64,000 bases of DNA from Denitrobaculum sp965225735 (GCA_965225735.1 CBDDBN010000026.1:310001-374000); one strand, 5' to 3'; counted from the first letter of the stretch, positions 52,994 to 61,969 are shown. The notes: generated from the sequence alone by a model not told the origin. Translations and numbers: made by a program.

Positions 52994-54574
52994 TTAGCTC
53001 CGTTTCGGCTGCAGGGTCACGCTGTAGAGGTCCTGATCGTCGATGTCTTTCAGGGTGACCTTCATCTCCTCGCTCTCGCCGTCGATGTCGACGCGGCCGA
53101 AGAACTGCAGCTTTTCGCTCGGCGGCAGGTTCGGCTTGCCGCCCGGGTTCTTGGTGAACTTCACTTCGGGACCGAAGGTGTTGTCCATGTCGCCCGGACC
53201 GAAGGAGCCGGCGTGGATCGGGCCGGAGACGAACTCCCAGAAGGGCTCGAAGTCCTGGAACTGCGCCTTGTTGGGGTCGTAGTAGTGCGCGGCCGTATAG
53301 TGCACGTCGGCGGTCAGCCAGACCGTGTTCGCGATGCCGCTGTGCTTGATGAAGCGCAGAGTGTCCGCGATATCATGCTCACGGCCCAGCACCGGACCGT
53401 CGCCGTTGGCACCGTTCTCGAAGGTGTTCTTTTCGCGCCAATTGTCGTAGACGATCAGACCCAGCGGCATGTCGCTGGCGATCACCTTCCAGGTGGCGTT
53501 GGAAGCCAGCAGTTCCCGCTTCAGCCAGCGCAGCTGCTGCGCGCCCATGAAGGCGGTCTCTAGGCTCGGCTCCGTCTGGTCGTTGGCGCCGTTCGGCCCG
53601 CGATAACTGCGCAGGTCGAGGAAGAAGATATCCAGCGAGGGGCCGTAGCTGATCTTGCGGTAGACCCGCTCCGGCTCGTTCGGCGTGGTGCGCAGCGGCA
53701 TGTACTCGTGGAAGGCCCGGGCGCCACGGGCGAAGAGCAGCGAGGCGCTCTTGACCTTGTAGCGGTCGTCGGAGATCAGCATCTCGCCGGGGTACCAGTT
53801 GTTGACCACCTCGTGGTCGTCCCACTGGGCCAGCATGGGAACTTCCGCATTGAAGGCCCGCACGTTCTCGTCCAGCAGATTGTATTTATAGTTGCCGCGG
53901 AACTCGGCCAGAGTCTCGGCGACCTTGGACTTCTCTTCGGTCACCAGGTTCTTCCAGATGCTGCCGTCCGGCATTTCTTTTTCCGCCTGGATGGGATTGT
54001 CGGCATAGACGGTGTCGCCGGAGTGGATGAAGAAGTCCGGATTGTTGTTGCGCATGGTCGCATAGCCGCGCATGCCGCCCCAATCCTCGTTGATGCCCCA
54101 GCCCTGTCCGGCGGTGTCGCCCGACCAGACGAAGCTGATGTCGCGTTTGGCCGCCGGCGAGGTGCGCAGGCGCCCCGTGACCGGCTCGCTCTGGCTGTTC
54201 ACATTGTCCAGGTCCTGCAGGTGCATGCGGTAGAAGACGTCCTGCCCGGCCGGCAGGCCCTGCAGCTCCATCTTCGCGGTGAAGTCGCTGTCGGCCAGCG
54301 CCGCGGGACCGCGCAGCAGCTGTCCGTTCTTGAAGGATTCGGTGGTGGAGACCTCGACCATCAGGCGCGAGGGCTTATCGGCGCGCGCCCAGACGACCGC
54401 GCCGTCGGCCGAGATGTCGCCGCTCTGAATGCCGTGGGTGAACTGCGGGCGGTTCGACTGCGCGATGGCCGGCGCCGGAAAGGACTTGGCGGCCAGCAGG
54501 CCGGCGGCGGCGGTGCCCCCGACCAGGACCGAACGGCGGCTGAAGTTTCTCGAAGACGCTTTGGCTTTCGTCAT
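52994..54574 (-). CDS. phoD: alkaline phosphatase D with Tat signal
   Basis: A 526-residue exported phosphatase from ATG 54574 (AAGGGAG ribosome site); the open frame to 54727 is an artefact. A Tat signal (SRRSVLVGGTAAAGLLAAKSF) precedes the PhoD N-terminal domain (HGIQSGDISADGAVVWARAD) and the metallophosphatase core with GDTAGQGW, HSGDTVYADNP, WDDHEVVNNW and TADVHYTAAHYY. Alkaline phosphatase D uses Fe/Ca cofactors and releases phosphate from phosphodiesters in the periplasm. I could not find a convincing Pho box upstream. It has a strong terminator 39 bp downstream. Confidence 0.95.
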   Translation of the reverse strand: MTKAKASSRNFSRRSVLVGGTAAAGLLAAKSFPAPAIAQSNRPQFTHGIQSGDISADGAVVWARADKPSRLMVEVSTTESFKNGQLLRGPAALADSDFTAKMELQGLPAGQDVFYRMHLQDLDNVNSQSEPVTGRLRTSPAAKRDISFVWSGDTAGQGWGINEDWGGMRGYATMRNNNPDFFIHSGDTVYADNPIQAEKEMPDGSIWKNLVTEEKSKVAETLAEFRGNYKYNLLDENVRAFNAEVPMLAQWDDHEVVNNWYPGEMLISDDRYKVKSASLLFARGARAFHEYMPLRTTPNEPERVYRKISYGPSLDIFFLDLRSYRGPNGANDQTEPSLETAFMGAQQLRWLKRELLASNATWKVIASDMPLGLIVYDNWREKNTFENGANGDGPVLGREHDIADTLRFIKHSGIANTVWLTADVHYTAAHYYDPNKAQFQDFEPFWEFVSGPIHAGSFGPGDMDNTFGPEVKFTKNPGGKPNLPPSEKLQFFGRVDIDGESEEMKVTLKDIDDQDLYSVTLQPKRS

Positions 54575-54724
54575 GATGAAGCACTCCCTTGCTGGTAGCT
54601 GGATTCTTGCTCTGCGGGTGGGAGGTCTTAGATGCGCCCGAGCTGTGAAGCCTGTTTGAAGAACGTATGAAGCTTTCAAGACGCCGCAGCATTCGCGCAA
54701 CGGAATAAGGGACGGCGGCCCGCT

Positions 54725-54758
54725 CAAAAAAAGACGGAGGACCCGATCGGATCCTCCG
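54725..54758 (-). terminator. rho-independent terminator of the methyltransferase gene
   Basis: Read on the minus strand, a 10-bp stem CGGAGGATCC / GGGTCCTCCG with loop GATC is followed by TCTTTTTTT. It begins about 58 bases after the methyltransferase stop and lies before phoD. Over 39 bases (54735-54773 against 52931-52969) it matches the phoD terminator at 33 positions. Confidence 0.9.
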
Positions 54759-54816
54759 GTAAAGTCAACGGGGAGTGTATGTCTGGATCTTATGTAGGCA
54801 CGGCTTCAGATGCGGC

Positions 54817-55734
54817 TTACGGCTTCACGCCCGAGGCCGCGATCATCTTGCAGGGTCCGACGAAGCCCGCCTCGGTCTCGAAGGCCTCCAACGCCCGCTC
54901 GACCTCTTCCCAGGCGGCCTGGCGGGTCGTCTCGTCGACCTTACCCAGCATCTGGTGCAGCGCGCCGAAGCTTTCCTGTTCGAAGCGCAGGCATTCCTTC
55001 GCGCTGGCGAGGCGCACGGGGGCGTCGATCTTACGGATCTGGATGTCCACCAGCCCAGCGGCTTCGAACAGCGCCTCGATCACGCCGGGTCCGCCCAGGC
55101 TGAAGGGACCGGGCCAGCCCGGCGCCGGCGCGGGCAGGTTCGCGTGTTTCCGGATAATGCTGACCGGGTCGGAAAAGAAACGGCATTCCTGCGGCGTCGC
55201 ATAGACCAGGGCGCCGACCGAACCGCCGGACCTGAGCGCCGCGACTTGCGTCCGCATCGACTTCGCCTGATCGGGAAAGAAGATCAGCCCGACGCGGGAG
55301 ATCACGGCATCGAAGCGCCGCAGGCCGATGGCCAGCTCCTCGCCGTCCATGACCTCGGCACGCGCATGATGCAGGCCGGCGGTGGTGAACTGCAGGTTGG
55401 CCAGGCGCGTCAGTTCGGCGGAGAAGTCGGTGGAGAGCACCTGCCCGCCCACGCCCACCCGGCGCGCGCTCTGCAGCGCATCCTGGCCCGAGCCGCCGGC
55501 GACATGCAGAACGTGGGAGCCTTCCTTGACGTGGGCCATATCGAGCAGCTGTTCGGTCGCCGGACCCAGCCAGCGGTCCAGCAGCGGCCCCCAGGCGTTC
55601 CATCGCTCGGCGACATTGTCCCATTGCGTCTGGGTGGTTTTCTTGAAGCCGTTGGCATCGAGTTTCGTCATGCTCTGGCTGCTGCCAGCGGGCATTCTGG
55701 AATCGTTGGCGGGGGCTTTGACGAAGACATTCAT
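54817..55734 (-). CDS. class I SAM-dependent methyltransferase
   Basis: A 305-residue cytoplasmic enzyme with the class I fold. AHVKEGSHVLHVAGGSGQDAL is motif I near 68, STDFSAELTRLANLQF contains the acidic end of strand 2, and RFDAVISRVGLIFFPD is the strand 4 motif. The WDNVAERWNAWGPLLD start and GAFGPCKM-type end resemble UbiE/Coq5-like methyltransferases. The substrate is unknown. Monocistronic, with its own strong terminator. Confidence 0.88.
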   Translation of the reverse strand: MNVFVKAPANDSRMPAGSSQSMTKLDANGFKKTTQTQWDNVAERWNAWGPLLDRWLGPATEQLLDMAHVKEGSHVLHVAGGSGQDALQSARRVGVGGQVLSTDFSAELTRLANLQFTTAGLHHARAEVMDGEELAIGLRRFDAVISRVGLIFFPDQAKSMRTQVAALRSGGSVGALVYATPQECRFFSDPVSIIRKHANLPAPAPGWPGPFSLGGPGVIEALFEAAGLVDIQIRKIDAPVRLASAKECLRFEQESFGALHQMLGKVDETTRQAAWEEVERALEAFETEAGFVGPCKMIAASGVKP

Positions 55735-55968
55735 ATGGGCAGTTCCTGGTTGGCGTTTCGCGCAGGGTTGGCGTTACAGGGAAAGCTCGCTTCTGTTTGC
55801 AAACTGATCTAGTGGTAGATAGGGGTACTGAAAATTCACCACCAGAGCGCTCAAGCATTTGTGAAAGAGATCGTGTTACGCTCAAAGAACCGGCGCAGGT
55901 TCAGTCAGGAAGGAGCGTCCTCGTCCGCACGCCAGGATCAAAGTAGCGGCAGGTGTCTCACAGGCCCA

Positions 55969-56382
55969 TCACAGCTCACTTTTGAGTTTGTGATAGATAA
56001 CAGCCCTTGGGTGCTTTTCAGACCAGGCCTGTTTGCCGCCCCAATAGGATCCGCCGTAGTAGAGGCGCGGCAGCCCGTATAGATAGGAAAGCAGCTCTTT
56101 TTCACCGGCACTGGAAAACGCGAACGTTTCCTCTATCTCGCCATAGACCCACCACCCGGAACGCGAAAACCCCATTGTTTCATTGAAAGCGCGCAGATAC
56201 TTCCGTCCGCAAGTCCGACATTCCTTAATGCTGAAATCCCAGTTGTCGGTCCCCAGAATTTCACTTGAACGAAAATCCTTGTAGGTGAAGGTCCCGCCCG
56301 CAAAGCAATCGTGGTCCTGCCGTCCGGGCTCGGCCCGATCCAGCATCTCAGGGGGCTGCTTCCCGTCTTTCCCATCAGCCAT
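55969..56382 (-). CDS. hypothetical protein with CxxC
   Basis: A 137-residue protein that I do not recognise. A CRTCGRKYLRAF segment around residue 54 is a possible half zinc site, with an earlier cysteine in HDCFAGG. The rest is aromatic-rich (WWVYGEIEETFAF, YYGGSYWGGKQAW). It starts at ATG 56382 and stands alone between the methyltransferase and DUF3179 genes. Its codon use is moderate, so it may be a real but lineage-limited gene. Confidence 0.55.
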   Translation of the reverse strand: MADGKDGKQPPEMLDRAEPGRQDHDCFAGGTFTYKDFRSSEILGTDNWDFSIKECRTCGRKYLRAFNETMGFSRSGWWVYGEIEETFAFSSAGEKELLSYLYGLPRLYYGGSYWGGKQAWSEKHPRAVIYHKLKSEL

Positions 56383-56637
56383 TTTCGGATTTCCCCCGCG
56401 CGTTTGAAACCATCTGGAGCCAGCCCGTCAATTATGCGCCGGCGGCGTCGAAGGTACACAGAAATGACGAATAGTCTCGCAAACGGACCGAACGCCGCTC
56501 ACGTCTGCGTAAATCACGTCTGCACAAATCGGGGTGAAAGAGGGCTGTTACATCCGGCACGCCGCAGTAGGATCGCGGGGAAAGACCCAGGCGCATAATA
56601 GGAAGAATGGCCTGGGGAACTCTATGGGAGGCTGCTT

Positions 56638-58017
56638 CTGTTTCGCCGGATCGTTCGTTTCTGCGCGGCTGTCGTTCTGGCCGTAGCCCTCGCGCCGCAG
56701 CCCCTGCGGGCGGAGGCGGACCTGCTTGCCCTGAGCAAGGATATCCTGATCGGGACCACCTCGGAGCGGGAAGCCGCCGCCGAAGCCCTCATCGCGCGCG
56801 GCGATCTGGATATGGTGCCATCCCTGGTGCTGCTGATGCGCATCGGCGGGGCGCATGTGGCGACCCAGCGGGTTCTCAAGGCGCTGACCGGCGAAGCGCT
56901 GCCCACCTGGCGCGACGCCATGCACTACCAGGAAGCCCATCCCGAGATCGTCCCGCACCCCAGCTACGCCGCGCTCAAGCTCTGGTACTGGAGCGGCATC
57001 GACGAGGACTTCCGGGATTTTTTCGAAAGCGCCCCGTCTGCCAAAAATCCAACGGGCCGCGACGACCTGCGCATCCGTTTCGAGGAGATCACTTGGGGCG
57101 GCGTGCAGGTCGACGGCATTCCCTCCCTCGACAACCCGGCGCTGATCCCGGCGGCGGAGGCGGAGTACCTGCTGGACGACGACCTGGTCTTCGGGGTCGA
57201 GATCAACGGCGACGCCCGCGCCTATCCCCTGCGCATCATGGGCTGGCACGAGATGTTCAACGACGTCATCGGCGGGGTGCCCGTGGCGCTGGCCTACTGC
57301 ACCCTCTGCGGCGCGGGCATTCTTTTCGAGACCCAGGTCGAGGGCCGCGCGACGCCTTTCGTCTTCGGCTCTTCCGGGCTGCTCTACCGCTCCAACAAGC
57401 TGATGTTCGACCGCGAGACCAGGAGCCTCTGGAACCAGTTCACCGGCGAGCCGGTCACCGGCCCCCTCGCCCATTCCGGCATCGCGCTCAAGATCCGCCC
57501 GACCACCATCACCGTCTGGTCCGACTGGCGCGCTCGCCACCCGCAGACCCGCGTCCTGTCGCTGGAGACCGGCCACATCCGCGACTACGACTCCGGCGTC
57601 GCCTACCGTGACTACTTCGCCTCCCCCGACTTGATGTTCCCGACGCTCACCGACCAGACCCGCCTGCACCAGAAAGCCCGGATCTACGGCCTGCGCACCG
57701 CCGGCGGCGCCAAAGCCTGGCCGCTGACCGCCTTCGCCAGCGAGCCCGTGATCAACGACCGGGTGGGCTTTACCAATGTGGTTCTGATCGGGGGCGCCAA
57801 GACGCAGACCGTGCGGGCCTACGCGCGCGGAGAGCTTGTTCTTTCAGGGAGTGTAACGGACCTTGAGGGACCGGGCGGACGCTGGCGGATGACAGAAGAT
57901 GCGCTGCTCGGGCCGTTGGGCGAACGTTTGCCTAGGCTGCCGGGACACGTGGCTTACTGGTTTGCCTGGGATGGGTACTTGGGAGCCGAGAGCGAGCTTT
58001 ATGGGGTGGTCGAGTAA
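56638..58017 (+). CDS. DUF3179 domain protein, probably starting at CTG
   Basis: The DUF3179 body (VEINGDARAYPLRIMGWHEMFN, VALAYCTLCGAGILFET and a late VAYWFAWDGYLGAESELYG) is certain. The first ATG in frame (56812) would cut the protein after its mature start. Reading upstream in the same frame from CTG 56638 gives a clean signal peptide, (M)FRRIVRFCAAVVLAVALAP then QPLRAEAD. The CTG is preceded by GGGAGG at 56626-56631, six bases away, and the frame has stops just before. So a ~459-residue exported protein with a CTG start is most likely. Function of DUF3179 is unknown; CTLCG may bind a cofactor. Confidence 0.82.
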   Translation: MFRRIVRFCAAVVLAVALAPQPLRAEADLLALSKDILIGTTSEREAAAEALIARGDLDMVPSLVLLMRIGGAHVATQRVLKALTGEALPTWRDAMHYQEAHPEIVPHPSYAALKLWYWSGIDEDFRDFFESAPSAKNPTGRDDLRIRFEEITWGGVQVDGIPSLDNPALIPAAEAEYLLDDDLVFGVEINGDARAYPLRIMGWHEMFNDVIGGVPVALAYCTLCGAGILFETQVEGRATPFVFGSSGLLYRSNKLMFDRETRSLWNQFTGEPVTGPLAHSGIALKIRPTTITVWSDWRARHPQTRVLSLETGHIRDYDSGVAYRDYFASPDLMFPTLTDQTRLHQKARIYGLRTAGGAKAWPLTAFASEPVINDRVGFTNVVLIGGAKTQTVRAYARGELVLSGSVTDLEGPGGRWRMTEDALLGPLGERLPRLPGHVAYWFAWDGYLGAESELYGVVE

Positions 58018-58303
58018 GGGATCTGACTGTCCGCTGTGAGATAGCGATCCGTGAGGCAGCGGTAACCAACGCGGGCACAGACGAAGACCTCGCCAGCCGC
58101 CAGACCCGGCCGAAAAGAGCCGGCGAAACTCGGGGCCTGTGGTCACTCAGAAAATCGCCCTAGGCCTTGGACCAACGAGCGACAGGCCCATGAGCGAAAG
58201 ACAGATGAGCGAACATCCGGGCCTCTGTTGGGAAAGCAGAGGGAGCCCGAATGTCCGCCCATTCAGTCAGCTTGCCGCCAGTTACGACGGATCACGCAGA
58301 TTA
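58018..58303. other. intergenic stretch with an imperfect long hairpin
   Basis: 286 bases between DUF3179 and the EF-hand gene. Around 58212-58256 the sequence can fold as ACAT/ATGT and CCGGGC/GCCCG with CCTCTG/CAGAGG inside, a long bulged stem. It could terminate transcription from either side or be a degenerate dispersed element; similar GTCCGCCCATT words recur near 62130. Confidence 0.35.
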
Positions 58304-58522
58304 TTACTGCGGGATCGTCGAGAACTCGGCTTCGCTGAGGTCACCGCTGCCGTCGGCATCGGCAGCCTTGAAAATCTCTTCCGTCAGGTTCGGCATGACC
58401 GTTGCGGCTTCCTGAGCGCTAACGGTTCCGCTCGCGTCTGCATCGGCGTCCGCGAAGGATGCCGCAAAGGCTGTCGACGAGGCGAAGAGAGAGATGAGAG
58501 CAACTCCAAGTACTTTTTTCAT
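58304..58522 (-). CDS. small exported EF-hand protein
   Basis: A 72-residue protein with a signal peptide (MKKVLGVALISLFASSTAFA) and two short calcium-binding EF-hand loops: DADASGTVSAQE and DADGSGDLSEAE. The acidic residues at loop positions 1, 3, 5 and 12 are mostly present. Only one paired motif is present, so it is the smallest functional EF-hand unit. A good ribosome site precedes the ATG at 58522, and the upstream DNA is AT-rich. A plus-strand open frame covering it (58139-58648) is a shadow. Confidence 0.8.
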   Translation of the reverse strand: MKKVLGVALISLFASSTAFAASFADADADASGTVSAQEAATVMPNLTEEIFKAADADGSGDLSEAEFSTIPQ

Positions 58523-59206
58523 AGTTCAGAATCCTTGTATAACTTCAATATTCATCGGGCAAATCTACCCTGTTCGCAAAACGATACTTCTTTCGTTCTG
58601 CGCTATTCACTTCTGAATTTCAAAAGTGAGGTCGTTTTTGCTACCTAGATATCTCTGATCACTAGGCGTCTTGGTGTGAACAAGAGTTAATAATTATTCT
58701 TTACTGATTCCAGTGGTAAAACTGTGGTCGATTTGGCGCTGAATAAGGGCGCATTCATAGAGACCCGGGAACCGAAGCCCGACAACAGAAACCCAGGCGC
58801 AAGGGATCCCGCGCGCCTTTCCTGAAAACGGACTTTTGTTAGAGCGAAGGAAAGATCGCGCCTGCCCTTTTCCCGACTCCCTCGGTGGCCAAGTTGTGGC
58901 CGAGGTCAGGATGAGCGCTCCCGCTCACGGCAGCGGTCTTGAAAGCGCGCATATCTGCTGAGGGTCAGGTCTTAAGCCTTGCATCGACTACTGCGAAGTA
59001 TCGCACAAAAGAAGACCTGACCCCGAGCATAGTGTGGAAGTCCGCATCCGGCCCAAAGCGGTCATTTGGCAGGCCCAAAACGAATGGCAGCAATGGGCGT
59101 TTCTCGGAACAAGAGAAACGTTACGAAGGTTGGGACATTGAACGCTTGGCACTCAGGATAAGCGGCGTTAAATTTGGTGAAAAAGTGGTCGAGTCGGGAG
59201 AAGTAT
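58523..59206. other. intergenic region before the nuclease-kinase operon
   Basis: About 680 bases without a credible gene. The left part is the AT-rich promoter of the EF-hand gene. A 12-bp inverted repeat lies at 58962-59023. An open frame at 58939-59238 overlaps the true start of the next gene and crosses the inverted repeat, so I do not call it. The operon promoter is probably between 59024 and 59206. Confidence 0.45.
58962..59023. repeat. REP-like inverted repeat with GGGTCAGGTCTT arms
   Basis: GGGTCAGGTCTT at 58962-58973 and AAGACCTGACCC at 59012-59023 are exact reverse complements with a 38-base spacer. I remember similar arms around IS200/RAYT-type REP elements of proteobacteria. No transposase gene is adjacent. 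It marks the left side of the acquired-looking nuclease-kinase operon. Confidence 0.5.
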
Positions 59207-59929
59207 GTGCAAGAGGCAAACTGTCATGTCGTAAGTAGAGAACCACGGCAGTTCAGGCACCTTCGCAGTGGGCCGGAAGCAAAGCTCCAACTAACAGTGC
59301 AGTCGAAACTACATGAGCTGTTCCCTCAGACGGCCAAACCCGTATGGACGGGAGGCTCTGTACCGCTTGGAGCAGGATTTCCAGATATTGTGAGGGCAGT
59401 CTATGAGCCCGAAGTAGCAGCGCTTTCAGGTGCAGATGACACGTCGCTCGCTGTACTTGCTTACCTTCGCACGGTGGGAAAAGCTCGACGAGATACCATC
59501 AGTCTGAGGCTTCGTAAGACCGAGAAAGCAATCGGATTGCGGCTGGCTGCAATGGAGGCTGCTTCCATAATAACGGAACAAAATGGATCGTTTGTTCTGG
59601 CTTCTCAGTGGAGATGCGTGTTGACGGAGGTGCTTTGTATTGAGGTTAAAGTAGCCGACTGGCGCCGGGCACTATCCCAGGCAGCAAGAAATCGCATTTT
59701 CTCAAACAAATCATACATCGCTCTGCCCGAAAATGTAGCAGTGCGTATTCGAGCCGAAGATTTAATACGACATCTCGGTATTGGCCTGTTGGCAGTCTCC
59801 GAAGACGACACTGTGAGAATTATTCGGCGGCCGAGGTCGGTTAAGCCCAAGGCTTGGCGGTATTACTACTCTCTGGCTTCAATGGCAGCTGCGGAGGCAA
59901 GCAAGGGCGATGGCTCTATTCAACATTGA
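59207..59929 (+). CDS. PD-(D/E)xK-like nuclease candidate with winged-helix segment
   Basis: About 240 residues from GTG 59207, chosen because GGGAG lies six bases upstream; TTG 59174 is also open. The middle (~80-135, LAVLAYLRTVGKARRDTISLRLRKTEKAIGLRLAAMEAASIITEQNG read as helices and a wing) looks like a winged-helix. The following strand LCIEVKVADWRRALSQA carries E146-x-K148, and PDIVRAVY has P59-D60, giving a possible PD...ExK site with the winged helix inserted between. NKSYIALPENV fits the next strand. This is my reading, not a family match. It overlaps the kinase gene by 20 bp and is AT-rich. Confidence 0.6.
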   Translation: MQEANCHVVSREPRQFRHLRSGPEAKLQLTVQSKLHELFPQTAKPVWTGGSVPLGAGFPDIVRAVYEPEVAALSGADDTSLAVLAYLRTVGKARRDTISLRLRKTEKAIGLRLAAMEAASIITEQNGSFVLASQWRCVLTEVLCIEVKVADWRRALSQAARNRIFSNKSYIALPENVAVRIRAEDLIRHLGIGLLAVSEDDTVRIIRRPRSVKPKAWRYYYSLASMAAAEASKGDGSIQH

Positions 59930-60764
59930 TATTGCAGCTGCTCAGCTACAGCACCCTGAATACGAGTTTGTAAATGCATTGACCCCAAGTGCGCAGAAAG
60001 CTGCCTTTCACGTCCGCAAGGATGGCAGTGATTATTGCCTAAAGATCATTGCGCCCAACCAATCACTCGAAAGAGTGCAGCGCGAAGTCTTAGCGATGCA
60101 AACTATGGATCACCCCAATGTCGCAAAGGTTATTGAGTATGAATACAGCGCTCGGGAAGGTCAAACCCGTCACTATCTTGTAGAACAATACGTCGATGGA
60201 TCTGACTTATCAGAGCATTTGGAAGGTACGGGGCCATGGACCATTGAAGATATCAAGTCGGTCTTCGTACCGCTGTGTGAAGGTTTGGTAGCACTCGCAT
60301 ATAACAACATTGTTCACCGTGACCTAAAGCCGAGCAATGTGCGTATGATGTCTTCTGGCATCCCAGTGATTATCGATTTTGGTTTAGCAAGACTGCTTGA
60401 TATGGAGAGCCTGACCGCAACAGCGGAAGGCGCGATGATTGGGACGCCGCGCTATTTTTCACCAGAGCAACTCAGGGGTACTAAGCGGGATATTGATCCT
60501 CGAACTGACCTTTATGCTCTTGGAGTAATGCTGTTTGAAGCTGCTGTGGGCAAGCACCCTTCTCTTTCTGCAGCACCAAAGACATTCGACGAGCTTCAAG
60601 AGGCGATTTGTGTTTCCGAGAGCTATTTGGCTGACCCCGACTTTAGATCGCTGCCCGATTTGTTGCAGTTGATTCTAAGTCGTCTTCTACAAAAAGAACG
60701 AGCAAAACGGCCTTCGAGTGCTGCAACGGTCGCTAAATTGCTCGCAAAACTGGAGGGCAACTAA
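59910..60764 (+). CDS. Hanks-type serine/threonine protein kinase
   Basis: A 284-residue kinase with catalytic residues K45 (YCLKII), E59 of helix C, H136-R137-D138 and K140/N143 (VHRDLKPSN), DFG at 156-158 and the activation segment end GTPRYFSPEQ. The glycine-rich loop is degenerate, and no membrane segment or sensor domain follows, so it is a cytoplasmic kinase. Both flanking genes overlap it, by 20 bp upstream and by one base downstream (TAATG), so the three proteins are made together. Its partners may be substrate or target. Composition is AT-rich compared with the rest of the window. Confidence 0.93.
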   Translation: MALFNIDIAAAQLQHPEYEFVNALTPSAQKAAFHVRKDGSDYCLKIIAPNQSLERVQREVLAMQTMDHPNVAKVIEYEYSAREGQTRHYLVEQYVDGSDLSEHLEGTGPWTIEDIKSVFVPLCEGLVALAYNNIVHRDLKPSNVRMMSSGIPVIIDFGLARLLDMESLTATAEGAMIGTPRYFSPEQLRGTKRDIDPRTDLYALGVMLFEAAVGKHPSLSAAPKTFDELQEAICVSESYLADPDFRSLPDLLQLILSRLLQKERAKRPSSAATVAKLLAKLEGN

Positions 60765-61969
60765 TGCACCGAGGTGCTTGGCATCAACTTGGATTCAATA
60801 GCCAAAAAGTTGTTTTGGAACTACTCAAGAGTGGATTGGGTGTTGGGGCTATCGTTAGTCCAAAGGATTTAGCCCTGGAAAATGCCCAAAGTTATGCAAA
60901 AGAGTATAGAGCAGTAGGCGCAGGTGTGCTTCTCGATCCTCAGTTTTACGAGCCCGAATTCTCGGCTGGTAAACTTTCAAGTTATCCTATGGCCCAGTTC
61001 CGCCAGTCGCTCACAGCTTTAGGGGCACTCTCGGCATCTGCAATGAGCGGACTTACGGACGCCCTTCGCGACGAGAACTACGCACTGGGCTGCGATGCAG
61101 TGATCGCTCCAGCGATTCCTTATGAAGCAGCGAGACCCGATATTGCACAACTCAACGCACGACTGTTCCTTGCAGCTAAGGCTGCTGGTGATGCGCTGGG
61201 CATTCCAACCTACGCAACTGTAGTCATGGGCAACAGTGTAACAACAGAAGGTGTCGCATCGACTATACTATCAAGTGCGACGGCTTTAAGCGCCGACGGT
61301 TGGTATTATGCATTCGAATTTGATGACGCAGAGCGGCTTCCAACTGACGTCAACGCAGTGTTTAGGTATTGCGCTACTGGTTTAACCTTAGCATGTACAG
61401 GTAAACCCGTCTTGCATGCATATGCTGGGCCGCTTGCAAATATGGCCTTCGGCTCGGGCGCACGCGGCGCCGCAGTTGGTTTTTGGCAAAACCTGTGGGG
61501 GTTCTCGCGATCGCGTTATCAACCCGCCGGCGCTCAAGGTGGCGGAGGAGATGCACCTCCCCGGTTCTTTTCGGCTCCTCTATGGGGAACAATTGTATTT
61601 CCTGATGAGGTGCTACAACTCGCTCCTCCGTTGCTCGATCAAGTGATATCTCATTCACCGTACTCAGGCCCAGTATCTGCCACGGCTGGTGTCCAATGGG
61701 CGAAATGGGACTCGCATCGGCATATGCTTCATAAAATTATGGAGTATGCGCAAGCCCTGGCGGGAATGGCTGATGCACGAGCAGCCATGCAGCAGGTAGT
61801 CTCTGATATCGCTGCCGCGAATGCTCTTCATGCTCAGATTAGCAAACAAGGGCTAATACTACGCGACAACAGCAATGCTTATCAGCCAGCTTGGGCATCC
61901 GCGGGCACTCGACTACTTTCTGACAATACGGATGAATTCACTTGGCTTGACTTGCAGGGCGGCCCCTAG
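60764..61969 (+). CDS. unknown protein, possibly a (beta/alpha)-barrel, in the kinase operon
   Basis: A 401-residue protein whose ATG overlaps the kinase stop (TAATG). I do not recognise the family. The start HRGAWHQLGFNSQKVVLELLKSGLGVGAIVSPKDLALENAQSY and LLDPQFYEPEF recalls barrel enzymes of the tRNA-guanine-transglycosylase style, but the identity is unproven. Later segments include DALGIPTYATVVMG, GKPVLHAYAGPLANMAFGSGARGAAVGFWQNLWGF and a helical C-terminus. It is the last gene of the operon. Confidence 0.7.
   Translation: MHRGAWHQLGFNSQKVVLELLKSGLGVGAIVSPKDLALENAQSYAKEYRAVGAGVLLDPQFYEPEFSAGKLSSYPMAQFRQSLTALGALSASAMSGLTDALRDENYALGCDAVIAPAIPYEAARPDIAQLNARLFLAAKAAGDALGIPTYATVVMGNSVTTEGVASTILSSATALSADGWYYAFEFDDAERLPTDVNAVFRYCATGLTLACTGKPVLHAYAGPLANMAFGSGARGAAVGFWQNLWGFSRSRYQPAGAQGGGGDAPPRFFSAPLWGTIVFPDEVLQLAPPLLDQVISHSPYSGPVSATAGVQWAKWDSHRHMLHKIMEYAQALAGMADARAAMQQVVSDIAAANALHAQISKQGLILRDNSNAYQPAWASAGTRLLSDNTDEFTWLDLQGGP

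Noticed and set aside
54640..54665. possible Pho box upstream of phoD
   Set aside because: Two CTGT words are 9 bases apart, not the 11 required, and the following bases do not fit.
58139..58648. 169-residue plus-strand frame
   Set aside because: It lies opposite the EF-hand gene, which has a signal peptide and calcium loops.
58939..59238. 99-residue frame before the nuclease-like gene
   Set aside because: It runs through the inverted repeat and overlaps the ribosome site of the next gene; no family features.
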